From contig NC_026743.1 in the NCBI RefSeq assembly GCF_000210295.1, positions 1,426,001 through 1,490,000 of the forward strand: 64,000 bases of DNA. Direction: 5' to 3'. Source of the stretch: Trypanosoma brucei gambiense DAL972 (lineage: Eukaryota > Euglenozoa > Kinetoplastea > Trypanosomatida > Trypanosomatidae). Under the pieces are notes generated by a model. That model did no database searches, was not told the DNA's origin, and was given only the letters and a program-made list of their open reading frames with translations. Made by a program: the position numbers and the translations under genes. Within the stretch, counting starts at the first letter, position 1; every line of letters begins with the position of its first letter. Below, piece by piece: positions 40,841 through 52,622 of this stretch.

Positions 40841-43253
40841 CGTGTGTGTACACGTGTGCATCAAATACATAATGAAAGAAACGAAGAAAAGAGCGATTAA
40901 GTTAACCTCTCAGTTGCGCAGAGTGACAGGTGATATAATGACATCGACTAAAGCAAATGAACACAAACACAAACACCGTCAAGTGGACATCCGCAAGAGA
41001 AAATGCGTGACCTCCACTTGTGCGAATGTGTATGGGCAAGTGGATACGAAAAGGATAGAGAAAGAGACGCATGTAAGTAAATATTGGAATATTTTCGCGT
41101 ATTTCAGCAAGCAATAGCAGCAAAGCAGGCTTCCTTCATTTGTCTTTTCCTCTTCCCCTAGGTCCATCTCACGACCTTTCTCTCTCTCTCTCGTTTGAAG
41201 TGAGAAAATTTTATTCAATGTAAAAAATGGGAAAGAGAGGGGAGGAAAACAAATAATAATGGAAGACCGTGGAAGAGCACATTTTTTTTTCTTTTGAAAA
41301 AAAAAGAGAACAGAAGTGGTCACCACAACCAAGCACCACAATATGTACAAAAAGAAAAAACACACGCTTGTTAAGTACACTTTATTTTTGTTTGTTCGTT
41401 TTTTTTAACCTTTTAAAGTTTCTTCTGGTTTACGTTTCTCCCTTTCCCTCCACTACCTCTCCTCTCCCTGGGGAAGTAATTCAATCCATCTTATATTATC
41501 TCATTTTTCCTTCCCCCTCCCAGTTGTTTTTCCTTTTATTTATTTGCTAACGTTCATTTCTGTCTGTCCCCTTTACTTCACTCCTTTTTTTTTGTTCCGT
41601 TTCCCTTTATCATACCGGGAGTTGACTCCTCAACTTATTTATAGCCACGAGGTGACAATCCGAGAAAACAACCCAAACACACACGTTTCTGTTCGCCGCA
41701 TTTTCTTTCGCGGCACTCAAAAATCACACGTAACTGAAAAATACACACACACATATCTGAACCAATAAATTAACACAGAAAACAAAGACACACACAAAAA
41801 CATAAATATATACAAATACATCAAATATTTATATAAGTGTATATATTTCCCTCCATTTCCCTTATTCTCCTTCTCCCTCAAAAAAAAAAAAACTTTACTC
41901 CACCCCACACCCCTGAGCGTATTCGCTTTCTCCCTTTTGTTTGTCTGGTTATTTTTTTTTTCCGTTGTTTGTTGTTTCGCCATAATTACCCCTCTTTCTT
42001 CCTAATTTCCACACCCTATTATATTTTTGTTTTTCATCAACTTAATTTATTACGTCGTGTCTCATTTTCTCGTCAGGGAGAAGGGAGAGAGGGAAGGAGG
42101 AAAGAAATGAAAGGAAAAGCAAAGGATGCCACCACACATCCGTAACAAATGGAAGCAGAGTTACTCAAAATAGAAGAAAAAGAACAAAAGCAGCATTGGA
42201 AAGACGTGAGGGTGGGGTAAATTTTTTTCGAAAAAATAATAAAGAAGAAAGTGAATAAAATGAAAGGGTTAAACAAAAAGATGAGCAAAGGGTACATTCC
42301 CATCAGATGGAAATAGTTACAGAATAATGATAAACCACCCCACAAATAAGGAGGGAGGGGGAAAAAACGAAAAGGGAAGGGACGGGAGGGACGGCAGGGA
42401 AAAGAGTTGCTGCTACTGCAGCCCTTTTCCCCCCTTTTCTTTTTATTATTAGTCTTCAGACATTTTCTCTTCCCAATTTGTGCGCATGTGAAGGGGCATT
42501 TAAATGGATGTAACAATGATGGCACCGGGTGATGGAGAATCGCTGGCGTCATGTTTCGGGTTTTTTGCCTTTGTGACTACTTTTGTTGTTATTATGATTG
42601 CTTTTAGTTGTTGTCCTTGCTGTCGTGTCTATATTTCCCCCTTTCATTCTTTTTGGTTCACATTTTCCACTAAATCTCCCACAATTATATTCTTTCCCTT
42701 TCATCCATGATAACACGGAAATTTCAGAGAGGGAAAATAAAACAAAAACAAAAAAGAAAGGATGCCCTTATCCACTCTTTCCTTCCTCTTTTCTTTATTT
42801 CATTCCGTTATTATTTCCCATTCATAGAGATATGCAACATCCCTTTTCCTTTCCCCCATTACTTCTCCTTCAGTACATCTTCTTAACAACTTCCATATCC
42901 CTTGAAATCCCACGTGTTCTCAGAAACAGTCCCTTTTTATATTAAAACAACAATCCTTTCATCGTTTTATCATCAATTATTGCTTTCGTCACACATCCTT
43001 CACATCCCCCTTGCGCATCCCACCCCTCCCCCAAAATCCTTCCTGCTTCGCATTCACTAACCACAATTATTATAACCATAATAACCTTCACTGGGGTTCT
43101 CCGCCTCAGCGACGGCACCGAAAGGAGCACACACGTGTGTGTGTGTGTGTGTTTTTTTTTTGTTGGTGTTGTTGTTGCTATTTCTTCCCCTCCACCTACT
43201 CACCCTTTTCTCCTCCCATCTCCCTTCCCTGTGTTTCTTTTGTCCTTTTGGGC
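40508..43253. other. Intergenic spacer, 2.7 kb
   Basis: Leader of the alpha-6 gene and a long 3' UTR of clathrin. TA repeats at 40808-40838, long pyrimidine stretches on the plus strand at about 41390-41620 and 42780-43250 (so the clathrin tail is purine-rich), and (GT)n near 43136-43151. All frames are low complexity. No gene is supported. Confidence 0.6.
40808..40838. repeat. (TA)n microsatellite
   Basis: Thirty-one bases of TA dinucleotide in the leader region of the alpha-6 gene. Confidence 0.95.
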
Positions 43254-46200
43254 TCAGTATGGCATCATGTTAGGGTTTCCCATCCCTCCAGCATATCCCT
43301 GACCGGGCACACCACCGTAGCCCGGTTGCGGGTGGATGTTCACATTATGCATCGGAACTCCCATGGGCTGAGCTGGGCCTGCCTGAATCATCAGTGGGTC
43401 ATTACCACCCGCATACCCAGGAACACCACCACGACGAGATCCATCTTTTGATGGCTGCATGCCGTCGTTAGCGCCCTTTTCCAAGCGTGATACCCGCTGA
43501 GTGAAGTCGTGGATGGCCTGAATGAGGTACGGCATGGCAATATTGATACGGTTGTTTAGCCAAGCCTTCTCAAGAACCACGTCCGGAGACAAGTAGTCAT
43601 AGCAGGCGTAAAGGCAGGAAACGAATGAATCTGGTCGTTCAACTGCAAAGAAGTCAAGAAGTTCCTCCACAACCTTTGGATCGGCGCTTTCGACAGCCGT
43701 GTCAATGGCCTCCTGGAAGAGCTTATTCTCCTTGGCCACCGCAAGGGCGTGGTCAAAGGCCTTGTGACGGCGGTGGAGGAAGAGAGCAATCTTGCGGAAC
43801 TCAAACAACTCCATCTTCTCCAGCCGTGCGCTCAACTCCACAGAGTCGAAGTTGTTGTAGTTCTCTACAGAGTTACGTAAGGCCACAAAATTTTCTTCCT
43901 CCACGTACAGATCGTTCAGAGCATCGTTGATCAACCGGGAGTTGCGCGGTTGTGCGGATTCGAGGTATGGCAGAATCAGGTGAATCGGGGCAACATTTTT
44001 CACCTCACGGAGCACACGGTCGGGGTCAAGCACCTTGAACATGCTCGTCAGAAAGTCGCACAGGTTTTGAGGGCACGTATTGACGTAGAACGAAATCGCG
44101 TTATATACAAAATCGCTAGCACCCAGATGGCTTGCAACGTCCTTGAACACATCATGATCGAAGGCATCAGCAAAATGACACATCATCGTCTTCGCCGCAG
44201 CCAACCAGTCCTCGTTGCCGACGTGGAGCACACGCAGGGCCAACCAGTGGTGGTATTCCTCGCAAACGGAGATCAACTTGTGTGCGTTAATCTTCTTTGA
44301 GTACATGTGCACGTGCTCCAAGAGTTTCTCGGGTTTATACTTGGCAAGCTGTAGTCCCATTTCAGTGAAAATGCCCATGTGCGCGCCAGAGTTAGTTGAG
44401 GCACTCTTGAGAACAGCGAACAGTTCATCATAAAGACCGTATGCCTCGTACCGGTTCACGACATCTTGCAGAGATTCCACCTGTAGAACGAGGGGAACCG
44501 CGCAAATAGCAGCAAGCCTTACATCGTTGGCCTCAATACAGGCATGGTTAACCGCATCCCATGTGCTGCGGGACTGGGCCTTCTGCGCAGCGTCCACAGC
44601 CTCAGCAAGGTTGTTCATGCGCACAAGCGTAAGGGCCAATTTATGGAAGTTCATGCTCATGGAGTAGAGCAGACGCGCTGAATCATAGTACCCATCTTCA
44701 AAGCACTTGTCAGCCACAGGTTGAATCTGTACATTGTGCGTGTTTTGCAGCAACTCTTCCAATTCTGACAGGCGTCCAGTTCTGGCGTACGTTAGCAACA
44801 AAACCGACTCAATCTTATTGTCGTTCGAAGTGGACTCCTGGCGTGCCATGTTGAGATACTTGACGAGGTCCCCGAATTGGTTACTGCGCTCCGCTGCAGC
44901 AGTGACAGCATCAACGTAGTTGGGATTCTTCGCGCGAATGAGGACCTCAATGGCTTCACGCACCTCACCGGCGGCGAGGAGGTATTCTCCCAAAACTGTC
45001 CATACAGCAGGTAGGTTGCACCTCTGAGCGTACAACCGACCACGAGGAAGGTCCTTCAAATCGCGGAGTAAAACGGTGGCAGCCTCCATCCTCATTTCAA
45101 ACTTGTCATAAACGGTCATCGCTTCCTCGTGCAGCTCTGCTGCGGTAGCGATGCCAGCGATTTCCTTCGCATCGTAGCTGTCAAGAGTGGTTACATACTC
45201 CATAACCTTTCCCTTGGATGCGCGGACAGCGGACATAATAAGGAGATTCTCCAAATAGCGGTTCTTCCTAAAGCGGCCACGGACGACGATCTGATCTAGT
45301 ATAGAGGTCAGTTCCTCCGTCAGCTCCGCATCCATAAACGCCTTCACAGTGGTGCTCACCTCCTCCGTTACCTCAGACTCGGGAAGTGCAGTTTGTTGAA
45401 CCGCCTCAACGAGGCGGTCTCGGTTGATCGAGCTTTCCGTGAGCACAGACGCCCAAAGTGCAGGGTCCTGTTGTTTTACAAGGTAGCGAGCAAGTTGCTT
45501 CCACATGCCATTCTTCGATGTGATCTCAACCAGTTCGGTGCTCATCTTAGCCTTGCGATAAACCAAATAGGACAGGTTGGGGTCGCGATCCTCGCAGTAC
45601 TTACCCATGACCACTGGATCGTAGTAGTCGTTCTCCTCAATGAACTTCTCGGGTAAGTTACCACTGATGACCAAGAGTTTTGCAATAGCATTATGAAGGG
45701 CGGTATCCGTCTTTTTTTCCGCAAGTCGGGCTTCCAACCAGGGTCCAATGAGGCGAAGCCGACTGCGCTCTTCAGCGACATCGACAAGTTCTGCGATCGG
45801 GCACATTGTACCCACTGAGTTTAGGATGTTCTTAATGAAGTCCTCTTGCACGTTACAGTCAATAAGCGCACCGACTACCGCGGGTGTTTTCAGCGGGTTG
45901 CGGCGCTGCACGTACTGCTCAATAAGAGCTTCATTGTTTGTGTCAATCAGATAACGAATCAGTTCATCAACAAAATTGTGCTGGTCACAGACGTTGATAA
46001 GGGGCCAAAGGTTTGTCATTTTCTTGTTCTTCAGGTAGTTCTTCGTGCGCTCAGGGTCATAACACGGGCTCTCACGTGTCATGCGCTCGAGTTCCTGCAC
46101 CTGCCCAACTTCAGCCGCTGCCTCAATATAGCGGAAGTGCACCTCTGGATCACGAGTGTACGGTACCACAGCGCCAAGGTAATAATACAGAATATCAAAC

Positions 46201-48365
46201 AGTTTCCGCTCGAGGAACACGTTAATTAGTTTGTCCGCACCGAGCGCTTCATTGTACTTTGTTGCAACCTGCACAATGATTTTGAAGTTCTGGTGATGGT
46301 TAGCAAGAAGGTCCTCTAGGCACTTCATGCTGTCTCCTGGGCTCAGTTTGCCGAAGAACTCGATAACCCAATCAGGGCTGAGCACTTGGGCATTAGAAAA
46401 GCAACGACGAATGTTAGCAAGGTTGTCAATGCCCGGGTCCATCCTCTGGGCCATTACATAGCACTCAATAGCGCGCTGTGGAAGGGAAGCGCGTTCACAG
46501 AGGGGCGCCAGCAACATGGCATCAAAGTGAACACACACACCGCGAGCAAAGATCTTCTCCGCAACCGACGGATGGGAATGCTTCAGGTTAATCTCTAGAA
46601 GCTTCGTTTGGAGATCCTTTGTATTCTCTCCAGTGTTATCACGAAGGACTTCCAGAACGAACTCGGTTGCTTGCTGGATGTGCTGAGCGGTCACGAACAT
46701 ATCCACAACTTCGATGGGGTCAACGACAGGCGCGTCACCCATGTCACGGTGCAATACTTGCGCGAGGCCCACGGCACCTTGCGGATTGACGTGTATTGCG
46801 TTGTTCAAGATGACGCGCCAGTTGGGGGTGAACCCAGCGCGTTTGCAGTACTCAACAGCCTTCTGTGTCTCGTTGCGTTGAAGGAGGACACCAACAACCT
46901 TTGCGTGTGCCTCCGCCTTGTGGTAGATTTTGATGGCAAGCTCTGGGTCCGCCGCTGACATAAGATCACCAAGTTCCTCGGAGGCGGTTAGTTTGTCAGC
47001 AGCATACTGTTGCTTCACGTAGTCGACACCACCCTTCGGTATAACGGCACGGGCAAGTTCTGCTGACTCATGCGCGTTAAGAGTGGTTTCGGCAACTGCC
47101 ACCTTAAAGTAGGTGGAGATTGCGGGCTGCTGCCCCGGAATCGGCGGCATAAGTTGGAAGCGAGAAAGAATATCGGGACCACGCAAGGCGTTGTTTGGTG
47201 CACGTAGGCATGTGCGCACCGCCTCTTCTATGTTCCCAGCACGAAGCTGGTTATCCAGCTGAACCCTGTACAGGTCATCCACACCTCCCAGGTTAGCAGA
47301 GCCGGCAATGCGAAGGGCCAGATCAGCATTTTGCAATTGGTTTTTCACAAAGGGAACGATCGTATTGTCGTTTGGAGACACGTGGAACACGGAGCCCGCG
47401 TTGTTCACGCACAGGATACCACCAGTCTTCGTGTAGGGTGTCCCGCAGAAAATGGTATTGTTTGGAAGTTGGTGAGTCTTAATGACCACTCCAGTGAAGA
47501 GGTCCATAAGCACCACGCTACCACGGCTTGTCACAACGGTGAGGAGTTTGTGTCGTGGTGAGACGTGTGTCGCAACGGGAAAGTCACCCTGAGCAAAGGG
47601 GACATCGATCATACGGCGCTGAACTGTGAGATCCGTTTTGGATCCTGTAGGAAGCTCCATGATCAAAATTTTCCCACCTGTGGAGGGGTTGTTCCAAGCG
47701 AGGCACATCAAATTGCATGAGCGTGGGTCTGTCGGGGTGTTGGTGGAAATGAATGTTCCACTGTGACCGTCAAGCACACGGCCACTATTGTTTTCGACGC
47801 TGAAGAGTTGTGTTTTCCCCACCATACCCTCGGCAGTTCGCATAACACCACAAAGCATCAACCACTTCTTCTGCTCATCTGTCTGGTAACTAAGAACCTG
47901 AAACGAGGCGTCAAACTCAGGGGCCCGCGAGAAGACCAACTGCGGTGGAGCATCGGCAGCTGTGTCCAGACTCCAGTGATACACTGCGGTATTAGAGACG
48001 ATACCTACAGTGCGAGCATCAATCCAACACCAATAGACCACGTCCTCGTTGAACACAACCACCTTGAGACGATTAGCCGCGTCCACGTCGAATATCTGCA
48101 AGTTGCGGCCGCTGCGGAGTGCAAGAATCTTTGCCATAGGATTCATGATGGCTGACTCCGCATCACGTATACTGTTGCGCATGCTCTCCCGCTTCCCGAG
48201 ATCCACGATAACAAGAGAGGTTTGACCATCAGGTTGCACATCGCGGATGCAAACGTACTTGTCGCTCTGCAGCGTCAGTGTCTTGAAGGAAATGGTTCCC
48301 GGTCTCAACCCACCAGAGACGGAGTTGAGTTGAAAGACCTCCGCAGAGGTTAGTGGATTATCCAT
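43254..48365 (-). CDS. CLH: Clathrin heavy chain (1703 aa)
   Basis: Full-length heavy chain: N-terminal beta-propeller (about 1-330; LTSAEVFQLNSVSGGLRPGTISFKTLTLQSDKYVCIRD), linker, and alpha-helical CHC repeats through about residue 1560. Near the end, ADKCFEDGYYDSARLLYSMSMNFHKLA, AHMGIFTEMGLQLAKYKPEKLLEH and PDVVLEKAWLNNRINIAMPYLIQ follow the animal sequence closely. The triskelion hub precedes a Gly/Pro/Met-rich tail with LMIQAGP near residue 1658, at the place of the QLMLTAGP Hsc70-binding motif. Clathrin coats endocytic vesicles; in T. brucei all endocytosis passes through the flagellar pocket and depends on it. The ATG at 48365 is the natural start. Length equals that of other eukaryotes. 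Confidence 0.98.
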   Translation of the reverse strand: MDNPLTSAEVFQLNSVSGGLRPGTISFKTLTLQSDKYVCIRDVQPDGQTSLVIVDLGKRESMRNSIRDAESAIMNPMAKILALRSGRNLQIFDVDAANRLKVVVFNEDVVYWCWIDARTVGIVSNTAVYHWSLDTAADAPPQLVFSRAPEFDASFQVLSYQTDEQKKWLMLCGVMRTAEGMVGKTQLFSVENNSGRVLDGHSGTFISTNTPTDPRSCNLMCLAWNNPSTGGKILIMELPTGSKTDLTVQRRMIDVPFAQGDFPVATHVSPRHKLLTVVTSRGSVVLMDLFTGVVIKTHQLPNNTIFCGTPYTKTGGILCVNNAGSVFHVSPNDNTIVPFVKNQLQNADLALRIAGSANLGGVDDLYRVQLDNQLRAGNIEEAVRTCLRAPNNALRGPDILSRFQLMPPIPGQQPAISTYFKVAVAETTLNAHESAELARAVIPKGGVDYVKQQYAADKLTASEELGDLMSAADPELAIKIYHKAEAHAKVVGVLLQRNETQKAVEYCKRAGFTPNWRVILNNAIHVNPQGAVGLAQVLHRDMGDAPVVDPIEVVDMFVTAQHIQQATEFVLEVLRDNTGENTKDLQTKLLEINLKHSHPSVAEKIFARGVCVHFDAMLLAPLCERASLPQRAIECYVMAQRMDPGIDNLANIRRCFSNAQVLSPDWVIEFFGKLSPGDSMKCLEDLLANHHQNFKIIVQVATKYNEALGADKLINVFLERKLFDILYYYLGAVVPYTRDPEVHFRYIEAAAEVGQVQELERMTRESPCYDPERTKNYLKNKKMTNLWPLINVCDQHNFVDELIRYLIDTNNEALIEQYVQRRNPLKTPAVVGALIDCNVQEDFIKNILNSVGTMCPIAELVDVAEERSRLRLIGPWLEARLAEKKTDTALHNAIAKLLVISGNLPEKFIEENDYYDPVVMGKYCEDRDPNLSYLVYRKAKMSTELVEITSKNGMWKQLARYLVKQQDPALWASVLTESSINRDRLVEAVQQTALPESEVTEEVSTTVKAFMDAELTEELTSILDQIVVRGRFRKNRYLENLLIMSAVRASKGKVMEYVTTLDSYDAKEIAGIATAAELHEEAMTVYDKFEMRMEAATVLLRDLKDLPRGRLYAQRCNLPAVWTVLGEYLLAAGEVREAIEVLIRAKNPNYVDAVTAAAERSNQFGDLVKYLNMARQESTSNDNKIESVLLLTYARTGRLSELEELLQNTHNVQIQPVADKCFEDGYYDSARLLYSMSMNFHKLALTLVRMNNLAEAVDAAQKAQSRSTWDAVNHACIEANDVRLAAICAVPLVLQVESLQDVVNRYEAYGLYDELFAVLKSASTNSGAHMGIFTEMGLQLAKYKPEKLLEHVHMYSKKINAHKLISVCEEYHHWLALRVLHVGNEDWLAAAKTMMCHFADAFDHDVFKDVASHLGASDFVYNAISFYVNTCPQNLCDFLTSMFKVLDPDRVLREVKNVAPIHLILPYLESAQPRNSRLINDALNDLYVEEENFVALRNSVENYNNFDSVELSARLEKMELFEFRKIALFLHRRHKAFDHALAVAKENKLFQEAIDTAVESADPKVVEELLDFFAVERPDSFVSCLYACYDYLSPDVVLEKAWLNNRINIAMPYLIQAIHDFTQRVSRLEKGANDGMQPSKDGSRRGGVPGYAGGNDPLMIQAGPAQPMGVPMHNVNIHPQPGYGGVPGQGYAGGMGNPNMMPY

Positions 48366-49536
48366 CCTCGAGCTTTGTTAGTGTCTGTTCCTTTTCTTCT
48401 CACCCTTTGACGATTTTTTGGGGTTTCCCCTAGTTTGTCCTAATGACTCAGTTTACCCTTTTTTTTTTTCTCTTTACTCCCTTTATCTTCTTTTTGGTAT
48501 TGTTGAAGAAAAGTGGTTCACTGACGGTCAAAACACTTCGCAGGTCTTGTTCTTCGCTTATGATACTTGGTTCCTCTTCTTTCCTTTTTGTTTCCTCTTA
48601 CTCTTGCTTTTTATTATTTATTTTCTTTTTCCTTCCTCCTTCCCCTACTCTTCTCTTGTCCTCCTTTTTCCTCCTCTTTTTCCTTGTGTGTGTATGTGTG
48701 TTTCCCAAACTTTGCTTCTTCTATTGTCCTAATGTATAGCCACTGCTACTTTCACTTACGTTTCCCCTGAAGCAGTTTTTTTTTTTTTTTTGAGGGAGGG
48801 TTGCAGCGTGTAGATAAAGCAATCGAACTGACCTTTCTTCCGCGCGCTCGCACGTGTGGCACCGTCGATAATAGTGAACAAAAAAAGCGATGGGTTAAAG
48901 TATAAATAATGACAAAAACAAAATAAAGAGCAGATATTACAAGCAAACAAAAATACAAATTGACCTTCAATCGTTGACTCTCACTTCACGTTCCTTCGTT
49001 GTATTTTTCCCCCTTCACTCAGAAAAAAAAAAGTTTCCTCTCCTTCTTTTCTTTATATCTGGTTCTTCCGAAACAACGATAACAATGACGGCAATATGTA
49101 TTATTATTAAGTTGTCAGTTCGCCGGACGAAGCAGCAAGTGGCGCGGCAAACCATACATGAAGTAGTGGTAGTAGAATGGGGGAAAAAAGGGAGGCGAGG
49201 AAAGCGGAAAGAGAAAAAAGTGAAGAAAAGTGAGACAGTTGAAAAAAAAAAAAAGCACCAGATGACACCACAGTAAACCTCTCGAAGTAACTCAAAGCAG
49301 AAAAGAAAGGGTGGACACTGTATGAAACAACATAAGGGAGTCGAGAACTGTTAACCCATCCTCAAATGCCCTCCTTCACTTATGTGTATCAAACACAAAT
49401 TTCAATGTGCCTTCATTTAAAAAATTAAAAAAGAGAATTAGTTAACCGCATCGTAAATTAATCACTTTTTATATGCATCTGCAACACATATACAGGTACG
49501 TTAAAGTACATACACGAGTACATGTCTCCACACAGA

Positions 49537-49572
49537 TGCACACACAAATGCACACACAAATGCACACACACA
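49537..49572. repeat. Three tandem 12-bp units (TGCACACACAAA)
   Basis: Two identical units and one variant, followed directly by a TA run to about 49594. Confidence 0.85.
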
Positions 49573-52449
49573 AATATATATATATATATATATAAACAAA
49601 ATGTGTGTGAATACATGTGCTAGTAAAGCAGCAGCGGATCCCACCACTGTGAGATGTCGCTCCACTTTCGGTCCCCACTGCTTCCTTCCGGTCCCTCCCG
49701 ATTGAAAACTCGCCACCCCGCCGCACTCGACTACACGGCTCCCGCACCGCGCCGCACCGCACACACCGCCACGCCCCCGCTAACTTTTACGGAATTCGTC
49801 AAAACACTCCGACATGCCGACACCTCCTGTAAAAAGTCGTCAAAAGACAAAACCGTCCGCCCCTCTTGGAGGGACACAACAGCCAACCTCCACCGCAACG
49901 AAAACGCAATTAAATAAATAAGCATATAAATAATGTCAAGAACAAGGGAAGCCTCCCCTACGAGGCCACGCGCCACCAAACACAAGACACAAAACACACA
50001 ATACAGCCAACCCCACCGCGAGACTGAACGGTAACATGCACTAACTACAGAAATCCCTACACCACTACGGTAAACTAAGCAATTCAAAACTGTACTCTAG
50101 AGCTTCATCGGCCGAACACACAGCCAAAAAAAAAAAAAAACGGATTTCCCCCTTTTTTTCCAAAACCATAAACAAAAACTTGCGTGAATAAATCCAAAAA
50201 GGAACGCCACGCGTGTGTTCACCCCCTGCCCAACGTCCATTACATTTTCCTTGAGCAATACATCATGAGACTCAACATAGGTATAAACATATTGATGTAA
50301 ATATGTTTACATGCGAATATATTATCCTACTTCTCTTATGCATCTACATTTCAATGAATATCGGTCCCACCAACGTCACCTGCCCGAGTTCGACACAGGA
50401 AGCGACCAGCAAACCTTTACACAATGGATGAAAAGAGAAAAACAAACAAAAACAACTATCCGGTAACGTACCCCATTTTGTCACCTACCCCTTCCCCCGC
50501 TATTCCACCAAACAATAATAATGATAATCGTAAATAACAGAATTACACATCAGTTGATGTATAACAGCAACTGTGCGCAATAAAACTGCCGCAAATATCC
50601 ATCCCCTCCCCTTTTCCCATCCCAACGGCCACCGCCCTTCCGTGAGTTATCAGACCGAATCAACGGCAACGGCAGCGGGAAAATATGGAAAAGAGAGGGA
50701 TGAAATGAAACGAACGAGCGAATGGTGTGGAAACCTTGGGGAACAGTCATAATGAGTAACGAAGAAAAATTAGAAAAACGAAGTAAACGAAAAGACCGAA
50801 CGGCTTCTGGGAGGTCAATAACGAAAAAAAAAACAGTTCAAGGAACCCGAGAATGGAAGAGGCAAAGGAAAAAAGAAAGGGAAAAGAAACAGGACAAAAA
50901 AGGAAAGAAAGAGAAAAAAATGCGCCAACACACAAAGCGGCAGAAGCAAGCACGCGCAAAGATAAGGCAAGCATGCGGTGCTATGCTCGAAGCGTACAAG
51001 CACTCGACATATGGACAGTTAAAGAAAATGGGCAGCGTTTTTGCGTTGTTTCGTTTTGTCTCTTCTTTGTATTGCGAAAAACAACAACAAAAATCTTACA
51101 TTGCCCTTTTCGCTTTCGAGATTTTCTTTAGTTTGATATGTGCATATCTGAATCTCCTGTTTTCTGTGTTTTCGTTTCCTACTTTCATTTTTTTATTTGA
51201 TATAGGTAGTTGGTGAGAACCCACTGGTGTTGCGCTTGCAGATCGTCCAAGTAAGGGTGAAACGAACCCGCGCGCCAACACGAGTGGACATGCACAGAAA
51301 GAGGGAAGGAAAGAAAGAAGTGCTTGAATATGCAAAAAAGGAAGAAAAGAGCAGGCAAATTGAATACCCATCCACATAAGAGGAAGTCTCCTCCACGGGG
51401 CATAAACTGCCTTTGCTCATCGATGTGCACACTTTTGAAGTATCGCATTCACCTCTCCAAGTGGTCCTGTTGCCTTCCAGCAGCGCACACCTCTTCTCAT
51501 TGCCGTTTCACCATTCTTGACTCTCCACTCCTTTGACTTTTCCATCCCTCCTCTCCGCTCTATTCAACATAACGCCCTCACCTGTCCCTTTTATCACTCC
51601 CCTCCTCCCACCCACATCCAAATGTATTTACCGGCAATTTTCCTCCCACTCCTTCACACTCCATATTTCCTCCTTATCCCATCCCCACACTTTTCCTGCT
51701 TGTCAATCGCTACGTGACCCGTATATCAAAGTAGGTACGCAAATTCTTCGAGTGGTCACCAGCGAAGAGAAAAACACGCAAAGACGTAAACTCATGATTG
51801 CTCCTCCGCTTCATCCCGTGATGGTACGCTCAGCCACAACCTGTACCGGCAACCACACGCAAACAGACAAACGCGGAAAGTAACAAACACAAGAACTTAC
51901 GCGTGCCATTTATGGGGTGATAAAATATGGAGGGTTGGAGACGTTTCAATATGTCTCCAAAGGAGGAGAGAAAAAGTAAAAAATAAATAACAAAAGAATG
52001 TGCCCAGTAATGGAGACAAAACCCTTAAGGGAACCACGAGCGAAGTGGGTAGACACCTCTCATTTTTCACGAAAACGATAGAATTACGGGACGCGACGTA
52101 GGGGAGTATTTTGATGTCCCCCACTCACCTTACGCCCCCCTCCAACGATCATGATATTGGAGAGCATTATAACGTTATTTCCCCCCTTTTAATTTTTTTA
52201 CTTTTTTTGCTTTTTTTTTGCTTTTTTTTCCGTTTCGTCTCCTAATGTGGTTTATTTTACTATTTCCTCCCCCACTTCCTCCTCTCTTTTCCATCCATTT
52301 TACACGTTTAGTGAAGCTCAGACGTTGTAGCACTACAGTAAAATCCTTACATCCTAACAACTTACAAAACTGGAATGCTGTAATGTGTCATCCACCATCT
52401 GTTTACACTACGACCACTACCCACAACAAAAACAAAATGAAAAGCACAA

Positions 52450-52622
52450 ATTATTGTTTCTTTATTACGGAACTCACAGACTCCACAAATATATAAGTAC
52501 AGTCAAATCGGAGAAGAGTAGTGAGATGGCACCGCTTTATGGCGAAAGTATAGGTAGGCGTCGCGTGTTCACATTGCGAGGACGGACGGTACATCGGCAC
52601 CCCTCCTTTACTATCAGTTACC
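52450..52622 (-). repeat. Conserved 173-bp 3' flank of UMSBP2
   Basis: Directly after the stop codon, this segment is identical to 54314-54486 after UMSBP1 apart from about three bases (aactcac against atcccac). It is the proximal 3' UTR. Confidence 0.92.

Larger units (their letters stand above)
48366..52622. other. Long intergenic spacer, 4.2 kb, between clathrin and UMSBP2
   Basis: The largest gene-free stretch here. It starts with T/C-rich plus-strand sequence (48418-48760, purine-rich on the sense strand), then A/T runs, a short tandem of TGCACACACAAA (49537-49572) next to a TA tract, and a C-rich island with small frames on both strands at about 49640-50087. A Lys-rich then hydrophobic plus frame lies at 50722-51216 and a pyrimidine-rich plus block at 51440-51715. 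52450-52622 is the conserved UMSBP 3' flank. No gene can be supported with confidence. Confidence 0.55.

Noticed and set aside
41269..42145. Plus-strand frames in the spacer after clathrin
   Set aside because: Translation of T/C-rich DNA; low complexity only.
49731..50087. 118-codon minus frame in the clathrin-UMSBP2 spacer
   Set aside because: Starts with TTG; the ATG inside leaves only 64 codons, with no motif. Kept only as part of the spacer finding.
50380..50405. tRNA B-box-like gagttcgacacagg
   Set aside because: No matching A-box or cloverleaf around it on either strand.
50722..51216. 164-codon plus frame, Lys-rich then hydrophobic
   Set aside because: Wrong strand for the unit, A-rich then T-rich DNA explains the composition, and no splice tract is evident.
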